Origin: Artocarpus heterophyllus
Lineage: Eukaryota > Streptophyta > Magnoliopsida > Rosales > Moraceae
Direction: 5' to 3'
Length of the DNA stretch: 64,000 nucleotides
Assembly: GCA_025403435.1 (NCBI GenBank)
Contig: CM046333.1
Location: forward strand, 33,129,521 to 33,193,520
Shown here: positions 37,568-49,272 of the stretch, piece after piece
Layout of the letters: every line of letters starts with the position of its first letter
Numbering within the stretch: the stretch's first letter is position 1
Notes under the pieces: model-generated
Told to the model about the DNA's origin: nothing
The model's database searches: none
The model's input: only the letters and a program-made list of their open reading frames with translations
Position numbers and translations under genes: made by a program

Positions 37568-37727
37568 AAGGTTATCCATTAAGGATAGACAAGGTTATCC
37601 ATTATCGCCTTACCTATTTTTGCTTTGCATAGAAGGCTTTTCAGGACTACCTGACACAGTTATTTGAAGGAGTGGCATGTGCACGAAATGGCCCATGGAT
37701 CAATCATCTCCTATTTGCAGATAGTAT
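37568..37727 (+). pseudogene. LINE reverse transcriptase, first block
   Basis: It encodes RQGYPLSPYLFLLCIEGFSG, then ARNGPWINHLLFADS across a small frame change and a stop. This is the RT region up to the catalytic (F/Y)xDD site; here the second D is changed (FADS). It ends at the MITE. Confidence 0.85.
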
Positions 37728-38257
37728 CACTGCAAGGAAAACTATATTTAACAACATATTATTTACGATATGTAGTTTTTGAATAGTCGTTGAAAAGTAT
37801 ATACAACGACATCTCCAACAAACATATCTTTAATAACATTTAAAACAATAATTAACGACATCTATATAGACGTCATATTAAAGGTCTCCTTTTAACGACA
37901 ATAGTTTAGTGTCATTAAATTATTTAACAATAAGTATGAGATGTCCTCAAAGTCTTGGAGATTCTACGACACTCCTTATAGACAACATCTTGACCAATAT
38001 CGTCTATAAGGGGTATCGTAGAATCTCCAAGGCTTTGACGATATCTCCAACTTGTTATTAAATAATTTAACGACATTAAACTATTGTCGTAAAAAATGAG
38101 AGTTTTAAGACGACATCTATATAGACGTCATTAATTATTGTTTCTAATGTCATTAACGACATCTTTGTTGGAGATTTCATTGTATGTACTTTTCAACGAC
38201 ATTCAAAAACTACATGTCGTAAATAATATGTTGTTAAATATAGTTTTTTTTGTTGTA
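37728..38257. mobile_element. 530-bp palindromic CACTA-like MITE
   Basis: It is flanked by a 3-bp duplication TAT (37725-37727, 38258-38260), which also restores the LINE reading frame when removed. It starts CACTGCAAGGAAAACTAT. The right end reverse-complemented reads TACAACAAAAAAAACTAT. Almost the whole element folds back on itself: the two arms of about 250 bp share ACGACATCT and TCTATATAGACGTCA blocks. The 3-bp duplication and CACT start fit a non-autonomous CACTA element. Confidence 0.85.
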
Positions 38258-38260
38258 TAT

Positions 38261-38974
38261 TTTCTGTTGTAGGGCGGATGAGGGAGGCTGTGGTGCTATC
38301 AAAGAAGCTTTCGAAAAGTATGAGAAGGCCTTAGAACAAGTGATCAACTTCCAAAAATTGGCGGTGAGTTTTAGTCGCAATGTACATTGATGAGGTGAGA
38401 CAAGAGAAAATTCTTGAATCTTTACAACTTTCTGTGGATGTATTACATGACTCTTATTTGGGTTTCCCTTTGTTTGTAGGAAGGAACAAAAGGAAAGTGT
38501 GTAGAAGAAACCCCAATTGTGGAAAGGAAAATTGTCTTTGGTGGGAAGTAGAGAAATGTTGATTGAGGAAGTAGCCCAAGCAACCTCCACTTATGCGATG
38601 AGTGTCTTAAAAATCCCTCCCACCTTGCACGATGATATCTAAGCCCTTATTTCTAATTTTGGTGGGATGGCAGTGCAAAGGATTGGAAGATCCATTAGGT
38701 TCAATGGGAAAAATTATGTCGTCCTAAAAGAGAGAGAGGTATGGGTTTTAACGACATGTCGACCTTTAATAAGGCTTGGGTGGCAAAACGAGGTTGGAGA
38801 ATCCTAACACGTTCGAATTCTCTCATGGCTCAAATCTTAAAGGCCAAGTATTTTTGGAACTTTGATTTTTTAAAGGCCCCTGTGGGAAGGAACCCGTCTT
38901 ATGTACGGTGTAGTACTATTTGGGAGAGGGAATTGCTTTACAAAGGAGTTCGGTGGAGGAAAAATAGAGTTGTT
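38261..38974 (+). pseudogene. LINE reverse transcriptase, second block
   Basis: It continues after the MITE with ADEGGCGAIKEAFEKYEKAL, then SLQLSVDVLHDSYLGFPLFV, then GFNDMSTFNKAWVAKRGWRI and LKAKYFWNFDF, all typical of plant LINE RT thumb sequence. Stops and frameshifts are scattered. It ends at the 10-bp duplication TAGAGTTGTT (38965-38974). Confidence 0.88.
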
Positions 38975-40290
38975 TGTTCCCCTTTTATGCACTTGATGAG
39001 CTTAGTCCTTGAGAATTTCTTTTACTTTATTTTTGTTATTATTTCTCATTTTTATTTTATTTTATTTATACTTTTTTGCACATAGAACCGTGCAGGGCTC
39101 GCCCTCTCACAGCTTACCATGTGTTGCAAATGTCCCCATTACTCCAGCTCTTCCCACTCTTGTGCTGCACGCTCCATTAAGTCTCCTGTGCACCCCCAGC
39201 TTTTTCCTGTCCGCCGATGCCACATCACTCACTTACTAGTGTGCCACTCATCCTTCGCCACGTGTCGCGCCCTCTGTAGCCCCACTGGCGTTGCTCTTTT
39301 TGAGGCAGTTGGCATGGAATTAAAAGCGAATTACGCCCATTTTTAGGGGTTTTCACTAGACCTGAGGAAGGAGACCCCAGCTTTAGGGATTCTTGGGAGA
39401 TGATCTCAAGAGTGAGGAATGAAAAAAAAAAAAAAGGGAGAGAGAAAATAAAAATAAATAAATAATTAAATTTTTATTTTAGTTTTAAGTTTAGGTTTTT
39501 AATCTATATTTTTATATGAGCATTTTGTGACTTTGGAGAAACAATTTTGAAGCTTCAACAACAATGGAGATTTGGAGATTTTGAAGATTAAATTGGAGTT
39601 TGTGAGACCTCTAAATGGGTTTTGTTTTCCAATTTCTTTGTCTCTCTTATATTGTTAATTTGAAATTGTTTGCACTAAATATTTTGTGAAAATTTTTTTT
39701 GATATTGTTTATGCATGTTTAGCTTTATTTGTGATTATGTGTAGTTAAGTTTCTTAGTCTAACGGATTATGGATCCAAGTTGAGATTATGTTTGGATTAT
39801 TGCCTTGGATTAATGCTAGTTGATTTCTATTATTCCTTTATTTGTGTTTCCTTAAGCTTAATGACTTTAATTACTTGATCACTAATTAGTTGATTTTGTA
39901 ATTAGAATTAGTACTTGGGAAAGAATGGTTTTATATATGGGTTTAGGAAAGACAACCTAGAGAATTGTAGAGTTGGGAGACCTATGATTTTCTTTGTGAC
40001 CAATTAATAGATACTGCTTAATGAACCCTTAATAATTAGTATTGAATAGGGATATTGAAATTAACTATTTTGGGTATTCTTCAATTAATTTTTAGGAGAG
40101 GAAAAATTGAAATAGACGAGTGTTCTATGCCAATAAATTGAGGAGATTAATTCGTCAACAATCTAGAGAACTACTAATCAAAATGGAAACTTGGTGAATA
40201 GTTTCTCTAGACCTGTTTTGTTATCGCTTCTTTTTATTTTAGTTTCTAGTTTTAGTTTTCATTTTCATTTTCTTATTTTATTTTCATTTT
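38975..40290 (+). repeat. left arm of the inverted-repeat element
   Basis: It pairs with the right arm from about 39090 onward, including the TTCGCCACGTGTCG segment (39255) and the AATCAAAATGGAAACTTGG segment (40177). Confidence 0.8.
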
Positions 40291-40297
40291 AGAGGTA

Positions 40298-40660
40298 ATG
40301 GGAAAACAAATTAAGGAATTAGTAGCATCTACTCTTACTATGGATGTTCCAATTGGATACAAGCAAGATTGTCACCTTGAGGAGTCTACTCAATGTGAGG
40401 AGCCCTGGAATTTGTTTGATAACGATTCTCGAAAGTTTGATGATTTTTTGAGTAAGAAACACATCAAAGACTTGGTTTTTGAAGAAGAAACAGAAGAAGA
40501 AGTCTATAAGGCTCATCTGATTGTATCCACATCGGTAATTAAAGATCATATTTATGATGATCCAATGTGGCCAACACCTCCACTGCTAACATTAGCACCA
40601 TTCTTTCAAGCCCACCAAGCATATCCTCTAAAGCCAAATCTTGTTGTGATCATATGCTGA
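40298..40660 (+). CDS. hypothetical 120-residue open frame in the loop
   Basis: It starts ATGGGAAAACAAATTAAG directly after the left arm. The protein is acidic in the middle (FEEETEEEV) with a proline-rich C-terminal part (PMWPTPPLLTLAP). I recognise no family. The DNA after it (40690-41100) carries CACTTCTTAGGAGGCAACCTA and GACGTTGAGGA, which resemble segments seen downstream of pol in Athila/Tat-type gypsy elements. It could therefore be a leftover of a retrotransposon reading frame rather than a gene. Expression is unknown. Confidence 0.3.
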   Translation: MGKQIKELVASTLTMDVPIGYKQDCHLEESTQCEEPWNLFDNDSRKFDDFLSKKHIKDLVFEEETEEEVYKAHLIVSTSVIKDHIYDDPMWPTPPLLTLAPFFQAHQAYPLKPNLVVIIC

Positions 40661-41639
40661 GTATTTTTTATATCTTACCAAGCTTAAGGGCGTCACGATG
40701 CAAGACATATTTGTAGTGTTTTACAACACCTACTATGGACGGAAGCCACTTTTTGACGGGTGCTTCTCCAAAAATCAAGTCGATGGCTTAAAACCAAGCA
40801 CTTCTTAGGAGGCAACCTAAGTTCTTTAAACTTTCTTTTTACTTTGAATTTTGAGTTTTGTTTTCAAGTTTTTTTGGAACTTTTTTATTTTGCTTCTCTC
40901 TTTCCTTTTGTAGGTGCAAGGGAGGGAACTAAGGGGAGTTGGAAACACGAGAGACGCCTTAAGGACTTCAAGGATATCAAGCCTTACCTAAGCACCATTG
41001 AGCATCAACAACAAGAGTTTTCTTAAGCTTTTCTTATTTCTCTTGTGCTTTCTTAGACGTTGAGGATTTTGTGCATATTGAGTTTTTGGGGAATTAAACT
41101 TTTTTTTTTGTTTTTTGCTTTTAGAAAAAAATGAAAATTTTTAAAAGTTTTAAATTATTAGAGAATTTTGTGCTTTCTTTGGTGATTTTTTCCAAACTAA
41201 TGATGAGAACTATAGTTAAAAATTGCGCATTGCTTGTAGAAAAGTATGCATATTGTCTAGTTTTGTGTTTAGTTCTTGAGTTTGCTATGCTTTGATTGTG
41301 ATTGTTCCATATTGACCACTATATCTTGATCCTTGAGTTGTGTACATTTTGGGAGAATGTTTGTGTAATTATGTGATTTTTTTTTATCTCCCAAGTCCTA
41401 TGATTTGTTTGGTTTACTCTCAAGGCAAAATCCTAGACCTCAAGAAATTGTTGAGGAGAAGCAAAAATATTAAAACTAAGAAACTGTTGAGCAAAAATAT
41501 ATGATTTTCAAATATATTAAAACTTGTAACATGTGTAAGTATACACGGTCACAAGTAATAAAGTGTATCGGAGCACGGATATCGTTCCCACGAGGATTGT
41601 GTTTAATTTTCATTAATTACCGAAATTAGATTAATTCTA

Positions 41640-42344
41640 TCATTATTTGAATAACTAAAATTAAAATAAAATGAAAATAAAATAAACAAAAATGAAAATA
41701 AAAACTAAAACTAGAAACTAAAATAAAAATAAACGATAGCAAAACGGGTCTAGAGGAATTACTGACCAAGTTTCCATTTTGATTGGTAATTGCCTAGATT
41801 GTTGACAAATTAAACCCCTGGATTTATTGGCATAAAACACTAACATATCTTCAATTTTCCTTTCTAAGTACTCAATTGAAGAATACCCAAAATAATTGAT
41901 TCCAATATTCTTATTCAAAAATAATTAAGACGTTCTATTAATTGGCCACAAAGAAAATCATAGGTATTTCAACTCTACAATTCTCTAGGTTGCATTTCCT
42001 AAACCCACATTTAGAACCCTTATTTGCCAAGTACTAATCCTAAATGCAAAATAAACTAATTGATGATCAACCAATTAGAGGCATTAAGTTTAAGGAAACA
42101 CAAATAAACGGAAAATAAAAATCAACTAACATTAATCCAGGGTAATAATCCAAACAGAATCTCAACTTGGATTCATAATCTTCTAGACTAAGAAACTTAA
42201 CTACACGTAATCACAAATGAAGCTAAAAGCACCTAAACAATATCAAAAACATAAATTCACAAAATATTTGGTTCAAACAATTTCAAATTAACAATAAAAA
42301 AGAGCTAAGAAAATTGAAAAACAAAACCCATTTAGAAGTGTCAC
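41640..42344 (-). repeat. right arm, inner part
   Basis: Inverted copy of 39650-40290. The arm continues after the Tekay insertion at 51449. Just inside, at 41560-41610, is CCTCGTGGGAACGATATCCG on the minus strand, a phrase common in plant gypsy leader regions. Confidence 0.75.
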
Positions 42345-44526
42345 TGTCACGCCCCGGAGTACGGGAGGTGACGTGGCGAAATATTTAGATTAATTAAAAG
42401 AGAATTTAATTGAAATTAAGAGTTTAAAAATCCAATTAAGTAAGAAATAAAGAGATTTTTCCACCACATTTGATAAACGAATTTATAAATATTTAGCAAA
42501 TAATAATAATTAAATAAAAACCGCGAATATGGGTTCCACAACCCACAACTTGTGCACACACATGGTTCTGACAATATCATAAATACAATTACAGTCCAAG
42601 TACAAATAAAGTTAAGTCTTACATGCCTTGATTAATAAATACAGAATGTAAATAAATTCTCCTATTGCTCCTGAGTTCGGTCCGAAGAATCTTCTCCAAA
42701 CCTAAATGGGAAACCACCTAGAAGGGGGGAATTTAAAACAGATAAAACGTGAGCGAAAGGCTCAGTAGGACTAAGTTTTTATAAAATAATTTAATGCAAA
42801 GAAACATAACATTATCAGGAGTTATACAGAAAGGGAACTTGAATAAATAAATAAATAAATTGAGTAGAACCGTTCTGACACAGAACAGTCTACTCGTCAA
42901 ATCAAAACACCAGTTTACTTTTACCTAGGCAAACCATGAAATCACCACCGTAGTGGCCCAGCTGGGTTTCGGGACCTGCCCCCAAGGTCGATCGCCACAC
43001 GACCCGATCTCTGATATGGCATCATGCCTTAGTGTTTATTATCATTGTCATTCAAAACCCAATTACCGAGTGTTGTCAATTATATTCATTATGAAATTCA
43101 TTTCATGTCACGGTATATTAAAATATAACCGATAAAACCATTTCCAAACAACCGTTGAAAACATTTTGATAGAAATCATTTTCAAAGCCAAATCATTTCA
43201 AAACCAGGCTACCAAAGAAATAGGATAGAAGTCCTACCTCAGTACTCGTGCCGGTACCCCACACCGTAATCCCGATCCGCTATACGTTAGCTCCACGGAA
43301 CCACGAACAATCCTAGATACAAACTAAGTCGATCAATATCTAGTTCGAAACATTCTATGTTACTAAATCCTTTCATGATGTCCTAGTGTGCCATTTGTAT
43401 CATTAAAATCATCCTATAAGGTTGGGATTTAAATCAGGGTTCAAAACAGTGAAAACGGGTAAAAATCACAAAATTTTCCATGCCTCGGTCGGCCTGCCGG
43501 ACGCCCTGCTTCGGCCTGCCGAACTGCACAGTTCGGCCTGCCGGAAACAAGGTTCGACGTGCCGAACATTTCTCCAGATTCGGCCTGCCGGTCGGAAGAA
43601 CACCGGCCTGCCGATCATCACTCCGGCCTGCCGATCATCACTCCGGCCTGCCGAACATGAACTTCGGCCTGCCGAACTGGGAAAACCCAGAAATCCCAGC
43701 CACGGGTTTCTCGATCCCCAAAATCCAAATCTTGTTTCTAACCTGTTTTTCTCAAATCCCAGGCATGAAAAACAACTATAAGTGATAGAAAAACATTCTA
43801 GAACATGTTTGGAATCATTTAAACAACATTTAAACTCAAAATCCTCAAAAATCCGAAAATGAGAAAAAGAGGAGAAAAATGAAAATCTTGAATCCAATCC
43901 GTTTTTCTTCAATCTAGGCTTAGATTCTAGTTGTTCTAAGTTCATTTAACACAAATCCACGGTTTTCTAAGCTAAAACAAACTTAGATTTCAAAAACACA
44001 CAAAATCAAAAATTTTGTAAAAAGTTTAGAAATTTCGAATCTAACCTCGAATCGAAGCTTCAATCCGCGTTCTCGGTTGCCGAATCACGTCCCCGAGCTT
44101 CCTCCTTGCTGTTCCGAAGCTTGGATTCGAATGGAGTTCAAAAATTTTTGAAAGAGATTGAGAGAGAGAGGGAGCTGCCGAGAGAGAGAGAGAAGAGAGA
44201 GAGAGGTGTTGCGGGAGAGTGAGGAGAGAGAGAGGAAGGAAGGAAATAAATAGAGAAAATCGGTGGGCGGTTTTACTGTGCGAAAACCATGTGCCGCCCA
44301 CGGTTTTGTAAAACGGAGTATTTTTAACATTTTACAAATTGTTGTGTTTTAAAACTCAAAACATCATTTTAAATCAACAAGAAATCTTTTGAACACATCA
44401 ATTTAACAAAACAACCAAAAACTAAAAATCCAACCAAATAATCTAATTAAAGTTAAAACTTTAATTATGGCACACTAATTCATCATTTACATTACATTAA
44501 TGTTAAATAAATTTCGGGACGTTACA
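42345..44526 (-). repeat. Tekay 3' LTR
   Basis: 2182 bp. In + coordinates it runs from TGTCACGCCCC to GGGACGTTACA. Landmarks are a TATA-like CTATTTATTTCC on the minus strand near 44250, a GA-rich tract (44158-44235) and eight exact CGGCCTGCCG motifs plus variants at 43486-43680. Confidence 0.97.
43486..43682. repeat. cluster of CGGCCTGCCG motifs in Tekay LTR
   Basis: Exact CGGCCTGCCG occurs about every 20-23 bp (for example near 43512, 43533, 43580, 43603, 43624, 43644 and 43666), usually followed by A(A/T)C. The other LTR has one unit fewer. Confidence 0.95.
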
Positions 44527-44570
44527 ACTCTCCACCCCTAAAAGAAATTTCGTCCTCGAAATTTACAACT
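44527..44570 (-). other. polypurine tract of the Tekay element
   Basis: On the minus strand GAAATTTCTTTTAGGGGTGGAGAGT immediately precedes the 3' LTR start TGTAACGTCCCG; the purine-rich GGGGTGGAGAG is the likely plus-strand primer. Confidence 0.8.
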
Positions 44571-44574
44571 CATC

Positions 44575-47500
44575 TCAAAAACAAAACAAATGCGGATATA
44601 ACTCCCGCATACCCGACTCTAGTTCCCAAGTGGCTTCATCAACCCCGTGATGCTGCCACACGACCTTTACCAACGGTATGTCACGACGACGCAAGCTAAT
44701 CACTTTCCGGTCGATAATCTGAATCGGCACTTCTTCGTATGTCGTATCCTTCTGAACCTGCACATCGCGAAACGATACTATCTTACCCTGCTCAGGTGGA
44801 CACTTCCTAAGCATCGACACATGAAACACATCGTGCACATGAGAAAGTTCAGGCGGAAGATCAAGCCGATAAGCAACCACACCAACACGCTGAGTGATCT
44901 CGAACGGCCCAATATACCTCGGCGCGAGTTTCCCACTCACTCCGAACCGCATAGTTCCCTTACGAGGTGACACCCTCAAGAGAACAAAATCTCCAACCGC
45001 GAACTCTAAGGGTCTACGTCTCCTATCTGCGTAGCTCCTCTGCCGACTCTGAGCTGCTCTCAACCGATCCCGAATCACCGCGACTTTCTCGTTGCTGTCA
45101 CGAATCTCATCTGGCCCAAGAATAACTCTATCTTTCGGCTCGGCCCAACACACAGGTGACCGACACGGTCGCCCATACAATGCCTCAAATGGTGCCATAC
45201 CGATACTCGCCTGATAACTGTTGTTGTACGCGAACTCCGCCAAATGCAAACATTGCTTCCAATTCCCGCCGAAGTCCAACACACAAGCACGCAACATATC
45301 CTCGAGAACCTGAATAACCCGCTCAGACTGCCCATCAGTCTGAGGATGAAACGCCGTACTGAAGTTCAAATCTGTACCCAAAGCCTCCTGAAAACTCCTC
45401 CAGTACTTAGCATTAAACCTCGTGTCTCGATCAGAGGTGATGGACAAAGGAACCCCATGCAACCTCACAATGTTCTGCATATACAACTCCCCGAGAATCA
45501 TCCTGGAACACGTCGACCTAAACGGAATGAAATGCGCCGATTTCGTCAACCTGTCGACTACAACCCAAACTGCATCATGCCGCTACTCCGTCCTCGACAA
45601 ACCTGTGAGGAAATCCATCGTCACATGCTCCCATTTCTACCCTGGAATAGGAAGCGGCTGAAGCTGACCTACAGGCTTCTGATGCTCGGCTTTCACCTGA
45701 AGACACGTCGAACACTTGGCCACGTACTCGCGAACATCTTTCTTCATGCCTCTCCACCAATAGTGCCTCTTCAAATCACGATACATCTTGGTGCTCCCCG
45801 GATGAATAGCAAACTGAGACCTATGAGCTTCGTCTAGAACGGCTTTTGTCACCTCGACGATAACTGGAACTGCAAGACGCTCCCGGAAGTACAACGATCC
45901 ATCTGCATGCACGCTCCATTCTTCAAACTGCTCCCCGTTCTGAATCCGCGACCAAATCCCCTGCAAATGTCGATCCTGCCACTGACCTTGCTTCACCATC
46001 CGAACAAGAGCTGGAGTCGCTTCCACATGATACAACAAAACTCGATCACCGTCTTCATGATACTGTAGCCGATACTCACTCACTGTCGCATCCCTGCTCC
46101 AGTCCTCAAAAATCAAACAAGCGAGAATCCCTGAAGACTTTCTGCTAAGCGCGTCCGCTACCACATTAGCTTTTCCGGGATGATACTGCAACGCGAAATC
46201 ATAATCCTCCATGTACTCTACCCATCTGCGCTGCCTCAAGTTGAGATCCCTCTGAGTGAACAAATGCCTCAAACTCTTGTGATCGGAGAAGACCTGAAAC
46301 GATGCTCCATACAAGTAACACCTCCAAATCTTTAGCGCGTAAACCACCGCTGCAAGCTCTAAATCGTGAGTAGGATAATTCCGCTCGTGAGGTCGTAGCT
46401 GTCTCGATCCGTACGCAACCACACGTCCATGCTGCATCAACACGCATCCAAGTCCGCGCCCTGAAACATCAGCATAAACCTCATACGGCTCGTCACTACT
46501 AGGAATAACTAATACTGGAGCTGAAGTCAACCGGTTCTTCAATTCCTGAAAAGCAGACTCACAGTCTTCATCCCACTCAAACCTGACATTTTTCCTGATC
46601 AACCTCGTCAACGGAGCTGCAATCTTTGAAAAGTCCTTTATAAATTTCCTGTAATATCCAGCAAGACCTAAGAAGCTGCGAATCTGCGCTACATTCCTTG
46701 GTCGTTCCCACTCCAATATAGCTTCAATCTTGGACGGATCCACTGAAATACCATGCTCCGAGATGACATGACCCAGAAATTTGACCTCAGTCAACCAGAA
46801 CTCACACTTTTCCCTCCTAGCATACAACTGGTGCTCCCGCAGAGTCTGAAGCACGATCCGAAGATGCTGCTCATGCTCCTCCCAAGTCTTAGAATACACA
46901 AGAATATCATCGATGAACACGATCACAAACTGATCTAGATACGGCCTAAATATCCTATTCATCAAATCCATAAAAGCTGCTGGAGCATTCGTCAACCCGA
47001 AAGACATAACCAGAAACTCGAAGTGCCCATACCGAGTCCTAAAAGCTGTCTTGGGAATGTCCTCTTCCTTGATTCTGAGCTGATGATAACCTGAACGCAA
47101 GTCAATCTTCGAGAAGTATCGCGAACCTCCTAACTGATCAAATAGCTCATCAATCTTAGGCAAAGGATACTTGTTCTTCACCGTTACACGATTCAGCTGC
47201 CGATAGTCCACACATAACCTGAGAGTCCCATCGTGCTTCTTAGCGAACAAAACAGGTGCTCCCCACGGAGATGTGCTATTCCGAATATATCCTTTATCAG
47301 CAAGCTCCTGAAGTTGCTTTCTCAATTCCTTCATTTCTGCCGACGCCATCCGATAAGGTGCCATAGAAATCGGTGATGTCCTTGGAAACAACTCAATACC
47401 AAACTCAATCTCCCGATGCGGTGGTAACCCTGATAACTCGTCGAGGAAGACATCCTCGAACTCACCAACCACCGGAATCGCTACACTACTACTCGAAACA

Positions 47501-47850
47501 TAGGGCTTGCAATCTAGATTGGCAAGAAAAGCACAACAACCTAGATTCCTTCACCCTCCTAGACACGACTTTATAAGGCGCTCACTCATTAGCCAATCAC
47601 CACCACCCTGGTAAGTGATTACCGTCCCCCTATCAGACACTAGGGTCACTTTTCTAAGTTGGCAGTCCACAACTGCACTATACCTGGACAACCAGTCCAT
47701 CCCTAAAATCACATCATAGGAACTCATCGGGAGTATAATCAAATCACTTTTCAAAATCTCATCCCCAATCTTTATTTTACATGATTTACACATACAATTC
47801 ACACACACCCGCCCCAAGGGAGAAGTTATAACTAGGGGTTCATTAAACTC
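44575..47850 (-). pseudogene. Tekay pol: protease end, RT, RNase H, integrase, chromodomain-like tail
   Basis: The same frame runs through the region on the minus strand, broken only by in-frame stops at about 47851, 47551, 45637 and 45590. Protease-to-RT linker: SYDVILGMDWLS. RT (about 47250-46750) has [20 protein letters not shown] and FIDDILVYS with the catalytic DD. RNase H (about 46480-46150) contains [13 protein letters not shown]. Integrase has the zinc-binding [11 protein letters not shown] and a core with FHPQTDGQSERVIQ (near 45330). The C-terminal PLVKVVWQHHG...EATWE (near 44620) is the chromodomain-like tail typical of Tekay. There are no frameshifts. Confidence 0.95.
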
Positions 47851-49167
47851 TTATACTTCTAATCCCAAGGCATGTACAAAAGAACTCAAAATGAGAGAAT
47901 GAGATGCACCGGTATCAAATAAAACGCGAGCTAGAGATCTGGAAACCAAAACCATACCATCGACAACCGCGTTACCAATCTGAGAATCTGACCCTCCAGA
48001 TGCCATTGCATGAACCTGCACTGGCGCCTTCCCTTTTCCTCTACCGACATTACTGGGTCCTGGATTACTCGGCCGATACTGCTGAGATGGAGATGACTGC
48101 ACACTACCTGTACTCGGAGCTCTATACTGAGGAACACTGCGCTGAAAATACTGCGGCTGCTGTCCCCGTGCCGGATATGAGAATTGCTGAGGAGAAAACT
48201 GCGGATACTGCAACTGCGGGTACTGCGGAGGCGGAGGTAGGGTCTGAGGTTGAGGCTGAGACTGACGACTGGCATCCTCCCCGGTCTGCGATCCAAGACG
48301 AGCACTCCTGATCGGGCAATTCCTCTTGATGTGTCCGGGCTGCTGACAGAAATGACAATGAAAGCTGTAGGGATTGCTGCGCCCGCTGCCAGACGAACTG
48401 CTGCTGCCACTGGTCGCACCGCCTTGCTTGCCTTTCCCCGGAGCTGGACGACTACTGGTGCTCTTCCTGCCACTCCTCTGCGGTCCTCCTGAAGCCTTGG
48501 CTCGGTCCTCACAATACTGCACGTAATCATTCTCCACGGAGATCGCCGACGACACAAGCTCTCCGAAACCCCTAAGCCGTAGAGCAACCAACTGCCGTCG
48601 AATAGGAGCCTTGAGTCCTTCCTGAAACTTGATGCATTTCTCGCGCTCCGATGCCACAGCTGATGGAGCAAACCTAGCCAACTCGCTAAACTTTGCCTCA
48701 TACTCTCGAACTGACATATCACCCTGCTGCAATCTATAAAACTCAGCTGCCTTCTGATCTCTATACCCCTGCGGAAAATACCGATCATAGAACAGATCCT
48801 CGAACTTGTCCCAACCGATATCGCCACCACGCTCCAGACGCTTAGTTTGTTTCCACCAGGTGTTGGCGCCGCCCTCGAGCTTATACGCCGCAAACTCCAC
48901 ACGGTACTCCTCAGGCACACCAAGGGTATCCAGATGCTTCAAAATCGAATCCAACCAATACTCTGCTAACTGCGGATCCCCATTGCCATCAAAAGTCGGA
49001 ATAGACGCCCGCCGAAATTCCTTAAAGAAAGCATGCCGACTACCAACACTGGAGTCTTTCGGTCTAGTCCTGGCTGCCATCTGCCGGAAAGCCGCAATCA
49101 TAGACCTCATCAGGCCCCCATCATTCCCGAACTCGGCGTCAGCTGTCGAACGACGTCTAGGTGCCAT
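47851..49167 (-). pseudogene. Tekay gag and start of protease
   Basis: 438 codons from ATG 49167. The N-terminus MAPRRRSTADAEF is followed by a Retrotrans_gag domain (residues about 60-200: YWLDSILKHLDTLGVPEEY, WWKQTKRL), a basic serine-glycine linker, a zinc knuckle CHFCQQPGHIKRNC (about residue 278), a Gln/Pro-rich stretch, then the protease active-site region LFDTGASHSL near residue 418. A stop at 47851 cuts the protease. The gag domain and knuckle are intact, so this copy could in principle still make gag protein. Confidence 0.93.
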
Positions 49168-49251
49168 TCTCTCACTTCTGAAAACAAAATTTGGACTGTC
49201 AGAGGTATTTCATTGTCAAACCTATGTGTGCACAATTCCCAAGGTTCATAA

Positions 49252-49269
49252 CCTTGAGCTCTGATACCA
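49252..49269 (-). other. Tekay primer binding site
   Basis: On the minus strand TGGTATCAGAGCTCAAGG lies three bases after the 5' LTR end and matches the initiator-Met tRNA complement used by many plant LTR elements. Confidence 0.85.
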
Positions 49270-49272
49270 TTC

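Noticed and set aside
43486..43682. Evenly spaced short repeats that look like a CRISPR array
   Set aside because: Units are about 10-15 bp with spacers of 6-12 bp that are themselves similar, the host is a plant, and the array is inside an LTR.
43466..43945. Possible proline/arginine-rich protein in the Tekay LTR
   Set aside because: The frame is produced by the CGGCCTGCCG motif array and is not conserved beyond it; it is LTR sequence.
45244..45837. 197-codon plus-strand open frame
   Set aside because: Antisense to Tekay integrase; no recognisable family.
47931..48923. 330-codon open frame on the minus strand
   Set aside because: It overlaps Tekay gag in another frame with serine/arginine-rich noise; gag with its zinc knuckle explains the DNA.
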